The notes beneath the pieces were generated by a model. It did no database searches, was not told where the DNA came from, and saw nothing but the letters and a program-made list of their open reading frames with translations. A stretch of DNA of 64,000 nt, taken from the NCBI GenBank assembly GCA_963747255.1, contig CAVVEG010000001.1, forward strand, positions 124,001 to 188,000. Reading direction: 5' to 3'. This DNA comes from CAIYRG01 sp963747255. GTDB taxonomy: Bacteria; Pseudomonadota; Alphaproteobacteria; Micropepsales; Micropepsaceae. Below are positions 26,444-34,791 of this stretch, piece by piece (positions within the stretch are counted from its first letter, which is position 1; each line of letters opens with the position of its first letter). A program made the position numbers and the translations under genes.

Positions 26444-26635
26444 ATGTCTTCGACCGCGGGACCTCTGCGTGCCGTTCAACCGGAAGATGCAGAAATTCGA
26501 TCAACAAAACCAATTCGCGGGGCGAAAGTAACTTTTGTTGTAACGGTTGCAAAACCCGAAAACCACAAGGAATCCCTGAATTGTAACTTTGTTACGGTTG
26601 GGATGGGAAAAATCAACGGGCACAATCAAAGGTAG
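26444..26635 (+). CDS. Possible small leader protein (63 aa)
   Basis: An ATG at 26444 follows GAGGGAG and lies about 30 bases downstream of a strong promoter. The product is basic and has no known family. It covers repeats that look like operators (26528-26595), so it may be only an untranslated leader. Low confidence. Confidence 0.25.
   Translation: MSSTAGPLRAVQPEDAEIRSTKPIRGAKVTFVVTVAKPENHKESLNCNFVTVGMGKINGHNQR
26528..26595. promoter_or_regulatory. Repeated GTAAC sites, possible operator
   Basis: GTAACTTTGTTAC at 26583-26595 is a perfect inverted repeat (GTAAC/GTTAC). A related copy at 26528-26546 reads GTAACTTTTGTTGTAACGG. Both are followed by CGGTTG. They lie 50-120 bases before the ornithine-cyclodeaminase-like gene and could bind a regulator. 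Confidence 0.4.
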
Positions 26636-26645
26636 AACGCAATCC

Positions 26646-27782
26646 ATGCTCATCATCAACAATTCCGACGTCTCGCAGCTCCTGACCATGGCCGACTGCA
26701 TCCGGGTGCAGGAGGAGGCCTTCAGCAAGATTCCCTATGGCGGCGCGATCCATCGTCCGCGCATCGACATCTACATGCCATGCGAGCGCGACGACGGTTA
26801 TTACCGCTGGAGCACCATGGAGGGCGCGAATGACGGCTATATGGCGATCCGGATGAAGTCGGACGTGATCACCTGGCCGCGCGATCAGGACGGCAACTGG
26901 ACCGAAGAGAAATATTGCCGCGAACCCGGCACCTATTGCGGCGTGATCTATCTGCTCTCCACCCGGAACGGCGAACCGCTCGCCTTCATCAATGATGGCG
27001 TGCTGCAGCATATGCGGGTCGGCGGGGGCGCCGGGCTGGGTACCAAATGGCTGTCACGCGAAGATTCGCATGCCGTTGCGATGATCGGCTCCGGCGGCAT
27101 GGCGCGCACTTTCCTCGAAGCCTTCACCTGCGTACGCGACATCAGATTGTGCAAGGTTTACAGCCCGAATGCCGCACGGCGCGAAGCCTTTGCGGAGGAG
27201 ATGTCGAAGAAGCTTGGCATCGAAGTACGCGCCGTCGATTCTGCGCGCGAGGCCATTCGCGGCGTGGACATACTCTCCAGCTGCACCGATTCCATGCGTC
27301 CGGTTTATGATGCGGAATGGATCGAGAAGGGCATGCATGTCACCAATCTGGGCCGCCGCGAAATGCCCGATGCGGCGGCGGAAAAATTCGACGTGGTGGT
27401 GCGCCAGGGCGTTGCAGGGCTGCAGATGCGCCAGACCGGGCGCTTTCAGGCGGAGCGCGGTCTTTCGCCCGCCGCCTATCTCGGCGGCAGCGAGGAGGAA
27501 ATGAAGCGGATACCGGCCAGAAACACCCAACCCGGATTCGGCGGCGATACGCCGGAATTCAACGATCGCGGCCGGGGCGGGGACAAGCCGGAATTCGCCG
27601 ATCTCGTCACCGGAAAATGCAAGGGGCGCACCTCCCGCGATCAGGTCACCTTCTACCGGAATGTCGGCAACCAGGGTCTGCAATTCTCCTGCGTCGGCGG
27701 CTGGGTGTATGAATTGGCGCGGAAGCGCAAAATGGGACGCGCGATTCCGACCGAATGGTTCCTGCAGGACATCCGGGATTGA
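26646..27782 (+). CDS. Ornithine cyclodeaminase/mu-crystallin family protein
   Basis: 378 residues. The NAD(P)-binding Rossmann motif 'AMIGSGGMARTFLEAF' follows the substrate-side motif 'GVLQHMRVGGGAGLGTKWL', as in ornithine cyclodeaminase, alanine dehydrogenase and ketimine reductase relatives. The protein is longer than the typical 310-350 residues because of an insertion before the C-terminus ('ARNTQPGFGGDTPEFNDRG'). The substrate cannot be told. The ATG at 26646 is chosen because the N-terminal 'NSDVSQLLTMADCIRVQEEAF' matches the family start. The TctC-like gene begins 5 bases after the stop. Confidence 0.8.
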   Translation: MLIINNSDVSQLLTMADCIRVQEEAFSKIPYGGAIHRPRIDIYMPCERDDGYYRWSTMEGANDGYMAIRMKSDVITWPRDQDGNWTEEKYCREPGTYCGVIYLLSTRNGEPLAFINDGVLQHMRVGGGAGLGTKWLSREDSHAVAMIGSGGMARTFLEAFTCVRDIRLCKVYSPNAARREAFAEEMSKKLGIEVRAVDSAREAIRGVDILSSCTDSMRPVYDAEWIEKGMHVTNLGRREMPDAAAEKFDVVVRQGVAGLQMRQTGRFQAERGLSPAAYLGGSEEEMKRIPARNTQPGFGGDTPEFNDRGRGGDKPEFADLVTGKCKGRTSRDQVTFYRNVGNQGLQFSCVGGWVYELARKRKMGRAIPTEWFLQDIRD

Positions 27783-27787
27783 GGATA

Positions 27788-28810
27788 ATGGCTTTGCGCA
27801 CCGCAGCGGCATTGTTGGGGGCGTTCATCCTGCTTATGCCGCAAACTGCGGCTGCGGCCGGCGCCGGTAATTTTTTCGCCGGCCGCACGATCTATCTCGA
27901 GATCGGTTTCGGTCCCGGTGGGGACAACGACATCTGGGGCCGGATGATTGCGAGCCATCTCGGCGATCACATTGCAGGTCATCCACGCGTGATCGCACAG
28001 AACGCTCCGGGTGCAGGCGGTCTGAAGCTCATCAATCAGCTCTACAATGTGGCCCCCCGGGACGGCAGCGTGATCGGACTGATCAATCGCGGAATTCCTT
28101 TCGAGCCGCTGCTCGGGGGCGACGGGGTGCAGTTCGATCCGCTGAAAATGAACTGGATCGGCAGCCCGGATCGCGACACGACCGTCTGTGTCGCGCGAAA
28201 AGATGCACCTGTGAAAGCAATGCGCGACCTGTTCACCAGGCAACTCGTTGTCGGCGCCACAGGTTCGGGTGCGGATACCGCCGTTTATCCGGACTTCCTC
28301 AATGCCCTGCTCGGAATGAAATTCCGCACCGTCAAGGGTTATCAGGGGACGAAGGAAATCTCGCTGGCGATGGAGCGCGGCGAAGTCGAAGGCCTCTGTG
28401 TCGCTTATGACTCATTGCTGCACGAAGCACTGGCGCGCGAGGGGCAGGTGAATATCCTGTTCCAGGCGGCACTGACGCCAGATCCGCGGTTGAAAAACAC
28501 GCCCGTTGCCAGTGATCTCGCGCGGTCGGATTCGGATCGCGCGGCGCTCAACCTGTTCTTTGCACGCGTCGAGGTTGGGCGTCCCCTTGTGTTGCCGCCT
28601 GGCGTGCCGCCGGAGCGCGTGCGCATCCTGCGGGATGCACTCCGCGATACCGTGCAGGATCCGGGATTCCGGCACGATGCAGACCGGCAGGGGCTGCATG
28701 TCGAATATATCGGCGGCGAAGAAGTCGAACGCAGAATCGCGGCCGCCTATCGCGCGCCGAAACCGGTGATCGAGCGCACCAAAGCGGCGCTTGGCCGCGC
28801 GGGCAATTAG
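27788..28810 (+). CDS. TctC/Bug-family periplasmic substrate-binding protein
   Basis: 340 residues with a signal peptide ('LLGAFILLMPQTAAAAGA'). 'LEIGFGPGGDNDIWGRMIA' and 'QNAPGAGGLKLINQLYNVAP' are the ligand-binding signature segments of the tripartite tricarboxylate transporter binding proteins. It would bind a carboxylate in the periplasm. No TctA/TctB membrane genes are adjacent, which is common because orphan Bug proteins are numerous. The ATG is preceded by a GAGG ribosome-binding site. It forms an operon with its neighbours on both sides. Confidence 0.8.
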   Translation: MALRTAAALLGAFILLMPQTAAAAGAGNFFAGRTIYLEIGFGPGGDNDIWGRMIASHLGDHIAGHPRVIAQNAPGAGGLKLINQLYNVAPRDGSVIGLINRGIPFEPLLGGDGVQFDPLKMNWIGSPDRDTTVCVARKDAPVKAMRDLFTRQLVVGATGSGADTAVYPDFLNALLGMKFRTVKGYQGTKEISLAMERGEVEGLCVAYDSLLHEALAREGQVNILFQAALTPDPRLKNTPVASDLARSDSDRAALNLFFARVEVGRPLVLPPGVPPERVRILRDALRDTVQDPGFRHDADRQGLHVEYIGGEEVERRIAAAYRAPKPVIERTKAALGRAGN

Positions 28811-28812
28811 CG

Positions 28813-29244
28813 ATGACGCAAATTCCACCTCTGACGGCATTTGGCGGCGGGCTTCTGATCGGCGTGGCCGCAGCGCTTTTTCTGCTGCTGTCCGGCAGGA
28901 TCGCGGGCGTCAGCGGCCTTGCCGCAACAGCGGCTCGGATCGGGTCGGGGAGTACGCCATGGTCGCAGGCGGTTGCCTTCATCCTGGGGCTTCCGATCGG
29001 CGCATTGCTCGTGGCCCGTTTCATTCGCCAGCCTGAGATCATCGTCACCGCATCCGTCCCGGTTCTCGTCATCGCGGGGCTGCTGGTGGGTTTCGGGACA
29101 AGAATGGCAAATGGCTGCACCAGCGGGCACGGCGTTTGCGGTGTGGCGCGCCTGTCGCCGAGATCCCTGGCTGCGACGGCGGTGTTCATGGCATTGGGAA
29201 TTGGGACGGTGTTCGTGTTCCGGCACTTGTTGGGGGTGGCCTGA
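28813..29244 (+). CDS. YeeE/YedE-family transporter, first half
   Basis: 143 residues with four transmembrane helices. 'GFGTRMANGCTSGHGVCGVAR' contains the conserved GCTSGHG(V/I)CG motif of the YeeE/YedE (thiosulfate/sulfur transporter) family, whose cysteines relay the sulfur substrate. It begins 2 bases after the TctC-like stop, and its stop overlaps the start of the second half (TGATG). Confidence 0.85.
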   Translation: MTQIPPLTAFGGGLLIGVAAALFLLLSGRIAGVSGLAATAARIGSGSTPWSQAVAFILGLPIGALLVARFIRQPEIIVTASVPVLVIAGLLVGFGTRMANGCTSGHGVCGVARLSPRSLAATAVFMALGIGTVFVFRHLLGVA

Positions 29245-29691
29245 TGCGTTCCATGATCTCAGCGCTGGTGATCGGGATATTGTTCGGAGCGGGCCTTGTG
29301 CTTTCCGATATGATCAATCCCGGCCGCGTGCTGGCCTTCCTCGACCTGGCCGGGAATTGGGACCCGACGCTTGCTTTCGTAATGGCCGGAGCGGTGATCC
29401 CAACCGCGCTGGCATTCGCAATACGGCCGCGATTGAGACGGCCGCTATCTCGAGTCCGGGTTTTTCGTTCCCGAAAACTGCAGCACAGACCGCCGGCTCC
29501 TGCTGGGCTCGGCAATTTTCGGTATCGGTTGGGGTCTCGTCGGCTTCTGCCCGGGGCCTGCAATTTCCGCGCTGGGCTTTGGCTTGTGGCAACCATGGTT
29601 ATTCGTCGCCGCGATGCTTGCCGGAATGGCGATCGAGCGCGCTTTGCCCCTGCAGCTTTCAGCGAAGGGTGCTCAATCCAAAACGTTTTGA
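29244..29691 (+). pseudogene. YeeE/YedE-family transporter, second half (frameshift)
   Basis: The ATG at 29244 overlaps the previous stop. The first 65 residues ('MISALVIGILFGAGLVLSDM', 'LAFLDLAGNWDPTLAFVM') match the partner subunit (DUF6691). The conserved 'FGIGWGLVGFCPGPAISALG' block and the last helix are in another frame, ending at TGA 29689-29691. One extra base near 29440-29455 explains this. With the frame repaired the protein would have about 148 residues and four helices. Confidence 0.7.
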
Positions 29692-29699
29692 CGCAGGCG

Positions 29700-30803
29700 T
29701 CAGTTGCGGACGTATTTGGTTACGCCGCGCAAATTGGCTTCGGCGGTGTACAGATTGCCCGCAGGATCGATCGCAATGCCCTCACCCATGGCGCCTTCGG
29801 GGTTGCCGGCCTGATGCGGCGGCACGAACATGGTCACCTTGCCGTCGTTCAGACTCCCTATGCGGATACCCCTGAGCCAGCCGGGATGGACACGCGGATC
29901 CGATTCGGAATCGGAGACGTAAATCGTATCGTTGGCGTCAATGGCGATTCCGCTGGCCCGGCTGAAGTCGTGATATTCGCCGATATAGTTGCCGCTTTTG
30001 CCCAGGATCTGGATGCGGTGATTGTGGCGGTCGGCCACGATGAGTCGTCCCTTCGAATCCCAGACCAGACCGTGCGGGGTTCGGAATTCACCGGGGCCTG
30101 AGCCGGTCTTTCCTATGACCCGCAGGAATTTCCCGTTCCTGTCAAAGACGGAAATGCGTCCGACGAGATTCGGATCGTTCACGTCGGTATGGCTCTCCGC
30201 GACGTAAACATCGCCATTGGCGGGATCGGTGAGAACGACGGTTGGTTCGGTCAGCGCCTCAGGTGGATTTCCCTTGGTGCCGGGCTTTCCGAGGGTCAGC
30301 AGCACTTTGCCTTCGGGACTGAACTTCACGACGAAGCTGCCCTTCCTGTCTTCGCCCGGATATTTCTTCAAATCATCGGCGGTGGGGGCGCGGGAATCCG
30401 CGACCCAGATATTGCCGTCCCGATCGACATGGATGCCGTGCGGCCACACGAACATGCCGCCGCCGAAACTCCGGATCTCCTTTCCGTTCTCGTCGAAATG
30501 GTGGATCGGATTGGCCTTCGTCCCGAGGCAGCCCGGGACCGTGCCGGGCGAACAGCGATCTGTCGCCCAAACGGTTTTGCCGTCCCGGTCAATGGCCACG
30601 CCGTTCGACCCTCCCCACGGGCGCTTTTCGATGGTGAGCTGCGCCCAATCGCGGATCACGCGATAGGGATTGGCCCCGCTGTTGACCGCCGGAACGGAGC
30701 GCGTCTCAGGCGTGCCGGATGGCTCGGCCGCAACGGCGGCCATGACCGTCGCGGCAATAGCCGCAGCCGCAAGGCCATATTTCGCGATTGTGGAGATCGG
30801 CAT
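29700..30803 (-). CDS. Secreted NHL-repeat beta-propeller protein
   Basis: 367 residues with a Sec signal ('YGLAAAAIAATVMAAVAAE'). At least five NHL-type blades are visible ('GVAIDRDGKTVWATDR', 'GIHVDRDGNIWVADSR', 'TDPANGDVYVAES', 'GLVWDSKGRLIVADRHNHRI', 'GIAIDANDTIYVSDSES', 'GIAIDPAGNLYTAE'). This predicts a six-bladed propeller with a binding or scaffold role, possibly lactonase-like. No catalytic residues could be assigned. The ATG at 30803 is preceded by AAAGGAG. It ends 8 bases after the convergent transporter gene. Confidence 0.8.
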   Translation of the reverse strand: MPISTIAKYGLAAAAIAATVMAAVAAEPSGTPETRSVPAVNSGANPYRVIRDWAQLTIEKRPWGGSNGVAIDRDGKTVWATDRCSPGTVPGCLGTKANPIHHFDENGKEIRSFGGGMFVWPHGIHVDRDGNIWVADSRAPTADDLKKYPGEDRKGSFVVKFSPEGKVLLTLGKPGTKGNPPEALTEPTVVLTDPANGDVYVAESHTDVNDPNLVGRISVFDRNGKFLRVIGKTGSGPGEFRTPHGLVWDSKGRLIVADRHNHRIQILGKSGNYIGEYHDFSRASGIAIDANDTIYVSDSESDPRVHPGWLRGIRIGSLNDGKVTMFVPPHQAGNPEGAMGEGIAIDPAGNLYTAEANLRGVTKYVRN

Positions 30804-30876
30804 CCGGGCGCTCCTTTGGGTCAAGAGGGCCCGTTTTTAGCACGGCGCTCCGGCCATCGGAAAACACTTCGCCGGA

Positions 30877-31902
30877 TTAATCCCCCGGGTTCAGGCGCAG
30901 GAGCGTAGAGGCGTTGCGGCGGTAAATCTTCTCTTCGACATCAGGCGAAACATGGAGGTCGGCGACCGAGCGGATCCCCTCGCGGATAAACATGGCGCCG
31001 CCTTCCGGATCGAAGGGACAGTCGCTTGCGAACAGCACCTTGTCGGGCCCGAAGAAATCGAGCCCGCAGCGGAGCGCCGCAGTCGAGCCACCCAGAACCG
31101 TGTCGCCATAGAACATGCGGAAATAGTCCATCAGCGGTTTGGTCATCCGTTTGAGAATGGCGCCATAATCCGCATCCGCGGTGCGCGATCCGAGTTGCGC
31201 CCAGAGCGTTTCTGCACGACCCGAGAAATAGGGAATCATTCCGCCGCAATGATGGGTTACGATGCGCAAATCCGGCAAGCGATCGAACAGCCCTGAAAAT
31301 ACAATGCGCGCCATTGCGGCGCTGGTCTCGTATGGCCAGCCAAGCACCTGCCAGATTTCATACATGGATTTCTGTTCCGTCCGGTAATCGGCGAAGCCCT
31401 GCTGCCGGACCGGGTGCATCCACACACCCAGCCCATGATGACGCGTGATGCGCTCGAACACGGGGTAGAATTCGGGATCGTCAAGCGGCCGGCCAAGAAT
31501 GTTGGTGCCGATCTGAATGCCGCGTGCCCCAAGCTCGCCAATGGCACGATCCATCTCTTCCAAAGCGCCCGCGGTGTCATTCATCGGCAGCGAGGCGATG
31601 AAGCCCGGGAATTTGCCCGGCCATCTCCGGCAAACGGCCGCCAACCCGTCATTGCAGAGGCGCGCCGCCCTGATGGAAATTTCCGGACCACCGAGGCCTT
31701 CCGGATGTGGAAGACCGAGCGTCAGGATCTGCTTAACCTCCGGCCATTGCTGCAGCAGGTCAAGCCGCGCCTCGATGTCCCACAGCACACGGATGCCGGT
31801 CATCCGTTTGACGATGCCACTATCCTTCGAATGCTGCTGAATGAGTTCAAGATAGGCGGGCGGGATATAGTGGTTATATGCATCGATTTTGGCGGCGATC
31901 AT
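30877..31902 (-). CDS. Amidohydrolase-2 family protein (ACMSD-like)
   Basis: 341 residues with a TIM-barrel amidohydrolase pattern: 'DAYNHYIPPAY' at the start, 'GVWMHPVR' (metal His), 'IVTHHCGGMIPYF' (His) and 'LFASDCPFDPEGG' (catalytic Asp). The usual first metal ligand pair HxH is YNH here, which is typical for one subgroup of the family. Relatives decarboxylate or hydrolyse aromatic and semialdehyde carboxylates. The ATG at 31902 follows AAAGGAA. It lies close to the Rieske/UbiD genes and could share a ring-degradation pathway. Confidence 0.8.
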   Translation of the reverse strand: MIAAKIDAYNHYIPPAYLELIQQHSKDSGIVKRMTGIRVLWDIEARLDLLQQWPEVKQILTLGLPHPEGLGGPEISIRAARLCNDGLAAVCRRWPGKFPGFIASLPMNDTAGALEEMDRAIGELGARGIQIGTNILGRPLDDPEFYPVFERITRHHGLGVWMHPVRQQGFADYRTEQKSMYEIWQVLGWPYETSAAMARIVFSGLFDRLPDLRIVTHHCGGMIPYFSGRAETLWAQLGSRTADADYGAILKRMTKPLMDYFRMFYGDTVLGGSTAALRCGLDFFGPDKVLFASDCPFDPEGGAMFIREGIRSVADLHVSPDVEEKIYRRNASTLLRLNPGD

Positions 31903-31920
31903 GCGGTTTCCTTTTTGCGC

Positions 31921-31945
31921 GGCGGACAACCGGACTCGAACCGGC
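31921..31945 (-). other. tRNA T-arm-like motif
   Basis: The minus strand reads GCCGGTTCGAGTCCGGT, a perfect TpsiC loop (TTCGAGT) with a plausible 5-base stem. A matching 5' acceptor (GCGGACA) or anticodon arm is not found upstream, so this is not a full tRNA. It may be a 3' tRNA fragment of the kind left at integration sites, or chance. Confidence 0.25.
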
Positions 31946-32103
31946 GTCATCGGTTATTACCGCGGAACCGAAGAGGAGGAGAAGGCGGGGAGAAGACGAA
32001 GCCGGCGGCCAGAACCGGGCAGCAACTCGCGCGTTACCGGATTGCTGTCAACGCCAGCACCGGGCGTATGGCACCGGCATGACAATTCCCTCCAGCGGAT
32101 GAG

Positions 32104-33939
32104 ATGCACCGCAAAGAAAACAATCTGCGCATTGAGGATTACGGGCTGATCGGGGATTGCACGACCGCCGCTTTGGTCGGGCGCAATGGTTCCATCGATT
32201 GGCTATGCTGGCCGCGGTTCGACCGAAGCTCCTGTTTTGCGGCGCTGTTGGGCAATGCCGATCACGGTCGCTGGTCGCTCTGTCCGGTCGAGGAACCGGT
32301 CCGGATCAGCCGCCGCTATCGCGGTGAGACCATGCTGCTGGAAACCGTGTTTGACACGGCATCGGGCAGTTTTGCCGTGATCGATTTCATGCCCTTGAAT
32401 GCGCCGTCTTCGGTGATCCGTATCGTCGAGGGGCGGGGAGGCGAGGTGCAGGTTTGCATGCATCTGACGCTCCGGTTCGATTACGGCGCATCGGTTCCGT
32501 GGGTGACGAGGCTGAAGGATGAGAATGGAATAAGCGCCATAGCGGGACCGCACCTTGCGGTGCTGCGCACACCGGTTGAGCTGAAAGGCGAGAATTTTGC
32601 GACCGTGGCGCAATTCACCGTGCGCAAAGGTCAACGCATTCCATTCGTACTGACGCATGGGCGTTCCTATCAGGAGTTGCCGCCGCCGATTATTGCAGAG
32701 ACCGCCTGCCGGGATACCGGGAAGTTCTGGCGCGATTGGGCAGGGCGCTGTCAATACCACGGTGAGCGGCGCGACGCGGTGATCCGTTCACTGCTTACCC
32801 TGAAAGCAATGACGGATTCGCGCACCGGCGGCATCATTGCGGCGCCAACCACATCGCTGCCGGAACAGATTGGAGGCCCGCGCAACTGGGATTACCGCTA
32901 CTGCTGGATTCGTGATGCCACGCTGACTCTGACGGCGCTCATGGGCGCGGGCTATTATGACGAGGCGAAAGCATGGCGTGACTGGCTGAGGCGTTCGGTG
33001 GCAGGCACACCCGATGCGCTGCAGATCATGTATGGCATTGCGGGCGAAAGGCGGCTCGCCGAATGGCAGGTGCAATGGCTTCCGGGATACGAAAACTCGT
33101 CACCCGTACGCGTTGGCAATGCGGCGTCGGGTCAGTTGCAACTTGACGTGTGGGGCGAAATGGCCGACGCGCTGCATGTCGCGCGAGAGGGCGGATTGGC
33201 GCCACTGGAATCCGGGTGGGACGTTCAGGGCAAAGCGCTGGAACATCTTGAACAGATCTGGTGCGAACCTGACGATGGCGTTTGGGAGGTGCGCGGAGGA
33301 AGGCGCAACTTTACCCATTCCAAGGTGATGGCCTGGGTGGCATTCGACCGCGCCATAAGCGATGCGGAGAAATACGGGTTCCAGGGACCGCTGGAGCGAT
33401 GGCGCGCTGTGCGCGATCAAATCCATCGGGCGGTATGCGACCAGGGCTTCAGCCGAAAGAAAAACTCATTCACCCAGAGCTTCGGCAGCGAAGAACTGGA
33501 TGCCAGTCTGCTGCTGATACCACAGGTGGGCTTTTTGCCGATCGAGGATCCGCGTGTGGCGGGCACGATTGCGGCTGTCGAACGCGAATTGCGCAACGAT
33601 GGCTTTGTCATGCGCTATCGCAGCGAAAGCGGTGCAGACGGGTTACCACCCGGCGAAGGCGTCTTTCTGGCGTGCAGCTTCTGGCTTGCCGATGTGTGGC
33701 AGCGGCAGGGACGGACGGACGAGGCCAATAGGCTGGTGGACCGTCTGCTCGGGCTGAGGAACGATCTTGGCCTGCTGAGCGAGGAGTATGACACACGACT
33801 GAAACGTCAAGTGGGCAATTTTCCCCAGGGCTTTTCCCATCTCTCATTGGTGCAGACGGTTCTGGGGTTGCACCATCAGGCGCCGCTGAGAGAAAAGCTT
33901 TTGGACAGCGCTAGCCAATCAGCAGCGGGCGCATCCTGA
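32104..33939 (+). CDS. Glycoside hydrolase family 15 (glucoamylase/trehalase-like)
   Basis: 611 residues, the usual length for bacterial GH15. The N-terminal beta-domain ('IEDYGLIGDCTTAALVGRNG', 'DWLCWPRFD') is followed by the (alpha/alpha)6 barrel with 'NWDYRYCWIRDATLTL'. A catalytic glutamate is in 'CEPDDGVWEVRGG', and the second acid lies near 'PPGEGVFLACSFWLADV'. These enzymes hydrolyse alpha-glucans or trehalose in the cytoplasm. The 3' end overlaps the convergent IclR gene by 29 bases. With glgP at the window start it hints at active glucan metabolism. Confidence 0.9.
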   Translation: MHRKENNLRIEDYGLIGDCTTAALVGRNGSIDWLCWPRFDRSSCFAALLGNADHGRWSLCPVEEPVRISRRYRGETMLLETVFDTASGSFAVIDFMPLNAPSSVIRIVEGRGGEVQVCMHLTLRFDYGASVPWVTRLKDENGISAIAGPHLAVLRTPVELKGENFATVAQFTVRKGQRIPFVLTHGRSYQELPPPIIAETACRDTGKFWRDWAGRCQYHGERRDAVIRSLLTLKAMTDSRTGGIIAAPTTSLPEQIGGPRNWDYRYCWIRDATLTLTALMGAGYYDEAKAWRDWLRRSVAGTPDALQIMYGIAGERRLAEWQVQWLPGYENSSPVRVGNAASGQLQLDVWGEMADALHVAREGGLAPLESGWDVQGKALEHLEQIWCEPDDGVWEVRGGRRNFTHSKVMAWVAFDRAISDAEKYGFQGPLERWRAVRDQIHRAVCDQGFSRKKNSFTQSFGSEELDASLLLIPQVGFLPIEDPRVAGTIAAVERELRNDGFVMRYRSESGADGLPPGEGVFLACSFWLADVWQRQGRTDEANRLVDRLLGLRNDLGLLSEEYDTRLKRQVGNFPQGFSHLSLVQTVLGLHHQAPLREKLLDSASQSAAGAS

Positions 33940-34685
33940 TTGCAGCATCGCGCAGCGTGGGCAGGAAAAGCTCGGTTAACTGCTTTTTCGGCGTACGGCT
34001 GGCCTGCGCGCTTACGTTCATCGCCGCAATAACACGCCCGGCGGCGTTCAGCACCGGTACCGCAACGGACCTGAGATCGATTTCCAGTTCCTGATCCACC
34101 AGCGAATAGCCGTTGCGCCGCACCTTTTCTATGGAAGTGCGGAGTTCCGCCTTTCGGGTGATGGTATGAGGCGTGTAGCTCGCAGGTCGGGTGCGCGCCA
34201 GAAAGGCTTCGAGGTCGGAATCCGGCAAAGCCGCCAAAAGCACACGGCCCATGGAAGTGCAATGCGCAGGCAGACGTGCCCCGACATCGCGATGGAGCGA
34301 ACCGATACGTTTGCGGGTGGAGCGCGCGATATAGATCGCTTCATCCTCATGCAGGATCGAAAGCGAACAGGATTCTCCGAGCGCGTCACTGACACTTTCA
34401 AGAAAACCCTGCGCGATGCGCGGCACCGGGCTCGAAGCGAGATAGGCGCGCGCAAGCGTCAGCACCTGCGGCGAGAGGCTGAACAATTTGCCATCCGCGT
34501 TCACATAGCCAAGTCCTTGCAGGGTCAGGAGTGCCCGGCGGGCGCTTGCCCGCGGGAGTTCGGCGATTTTGGCGACTTCGGAAAGTGTCAACCGCTCATG
34601 CTGTTCGTCAAATGCTCTTAGCACCGACAGACCACGCGCCAGCGCGGTCACGTAGGAACGCGAACTCGTCGGTGGAAGCCATCAT
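33911..34685 (-). CDS. IclR-family transcriptional regulator (PcaR-like), 5' frameshift
   Basis: The N-terminal winged helix ('LTLSEVAKIAELPRASARRALLTLQGLGYV') and the effector domain ('ESCSLSILHEDEAIYIARST', 'AHCTSMGRVLLAALPDSDL', 'VDQELEIDLRSVAVPV') identify an IclR/PcaR-type regulator. In-frame translation can begin only at GTG 34651. However, the frame upstream encodes 'SRSYVTALARGL', normally preceded by a longer start. The ATG pair at 34682-34685 is out of frame by one base, and removing one T near 34659-34667 gives 'MASTDESRSYVTALARGL'. It lies divergently next to the Rieske oxygenase, its likely target. Confidence 0.85.
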
Positions 34686-34791
34686 GATTCACCCGGAGCA
34701 GGCGGTCGCATTGACGGACAGGCAGCAGCGGCTAAAATGTTCGAAATCAGAACAAGATGTTCGCATAGCGAACAGATAGGCGGAGCCCCGC

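Noticed and set aside
31921..31990. A possible tRNA gene on the minus strand
   Set aside because: Only a T-arm-like motif is present. The 5' acceptor, D-arm and anticodon arm could not be found.
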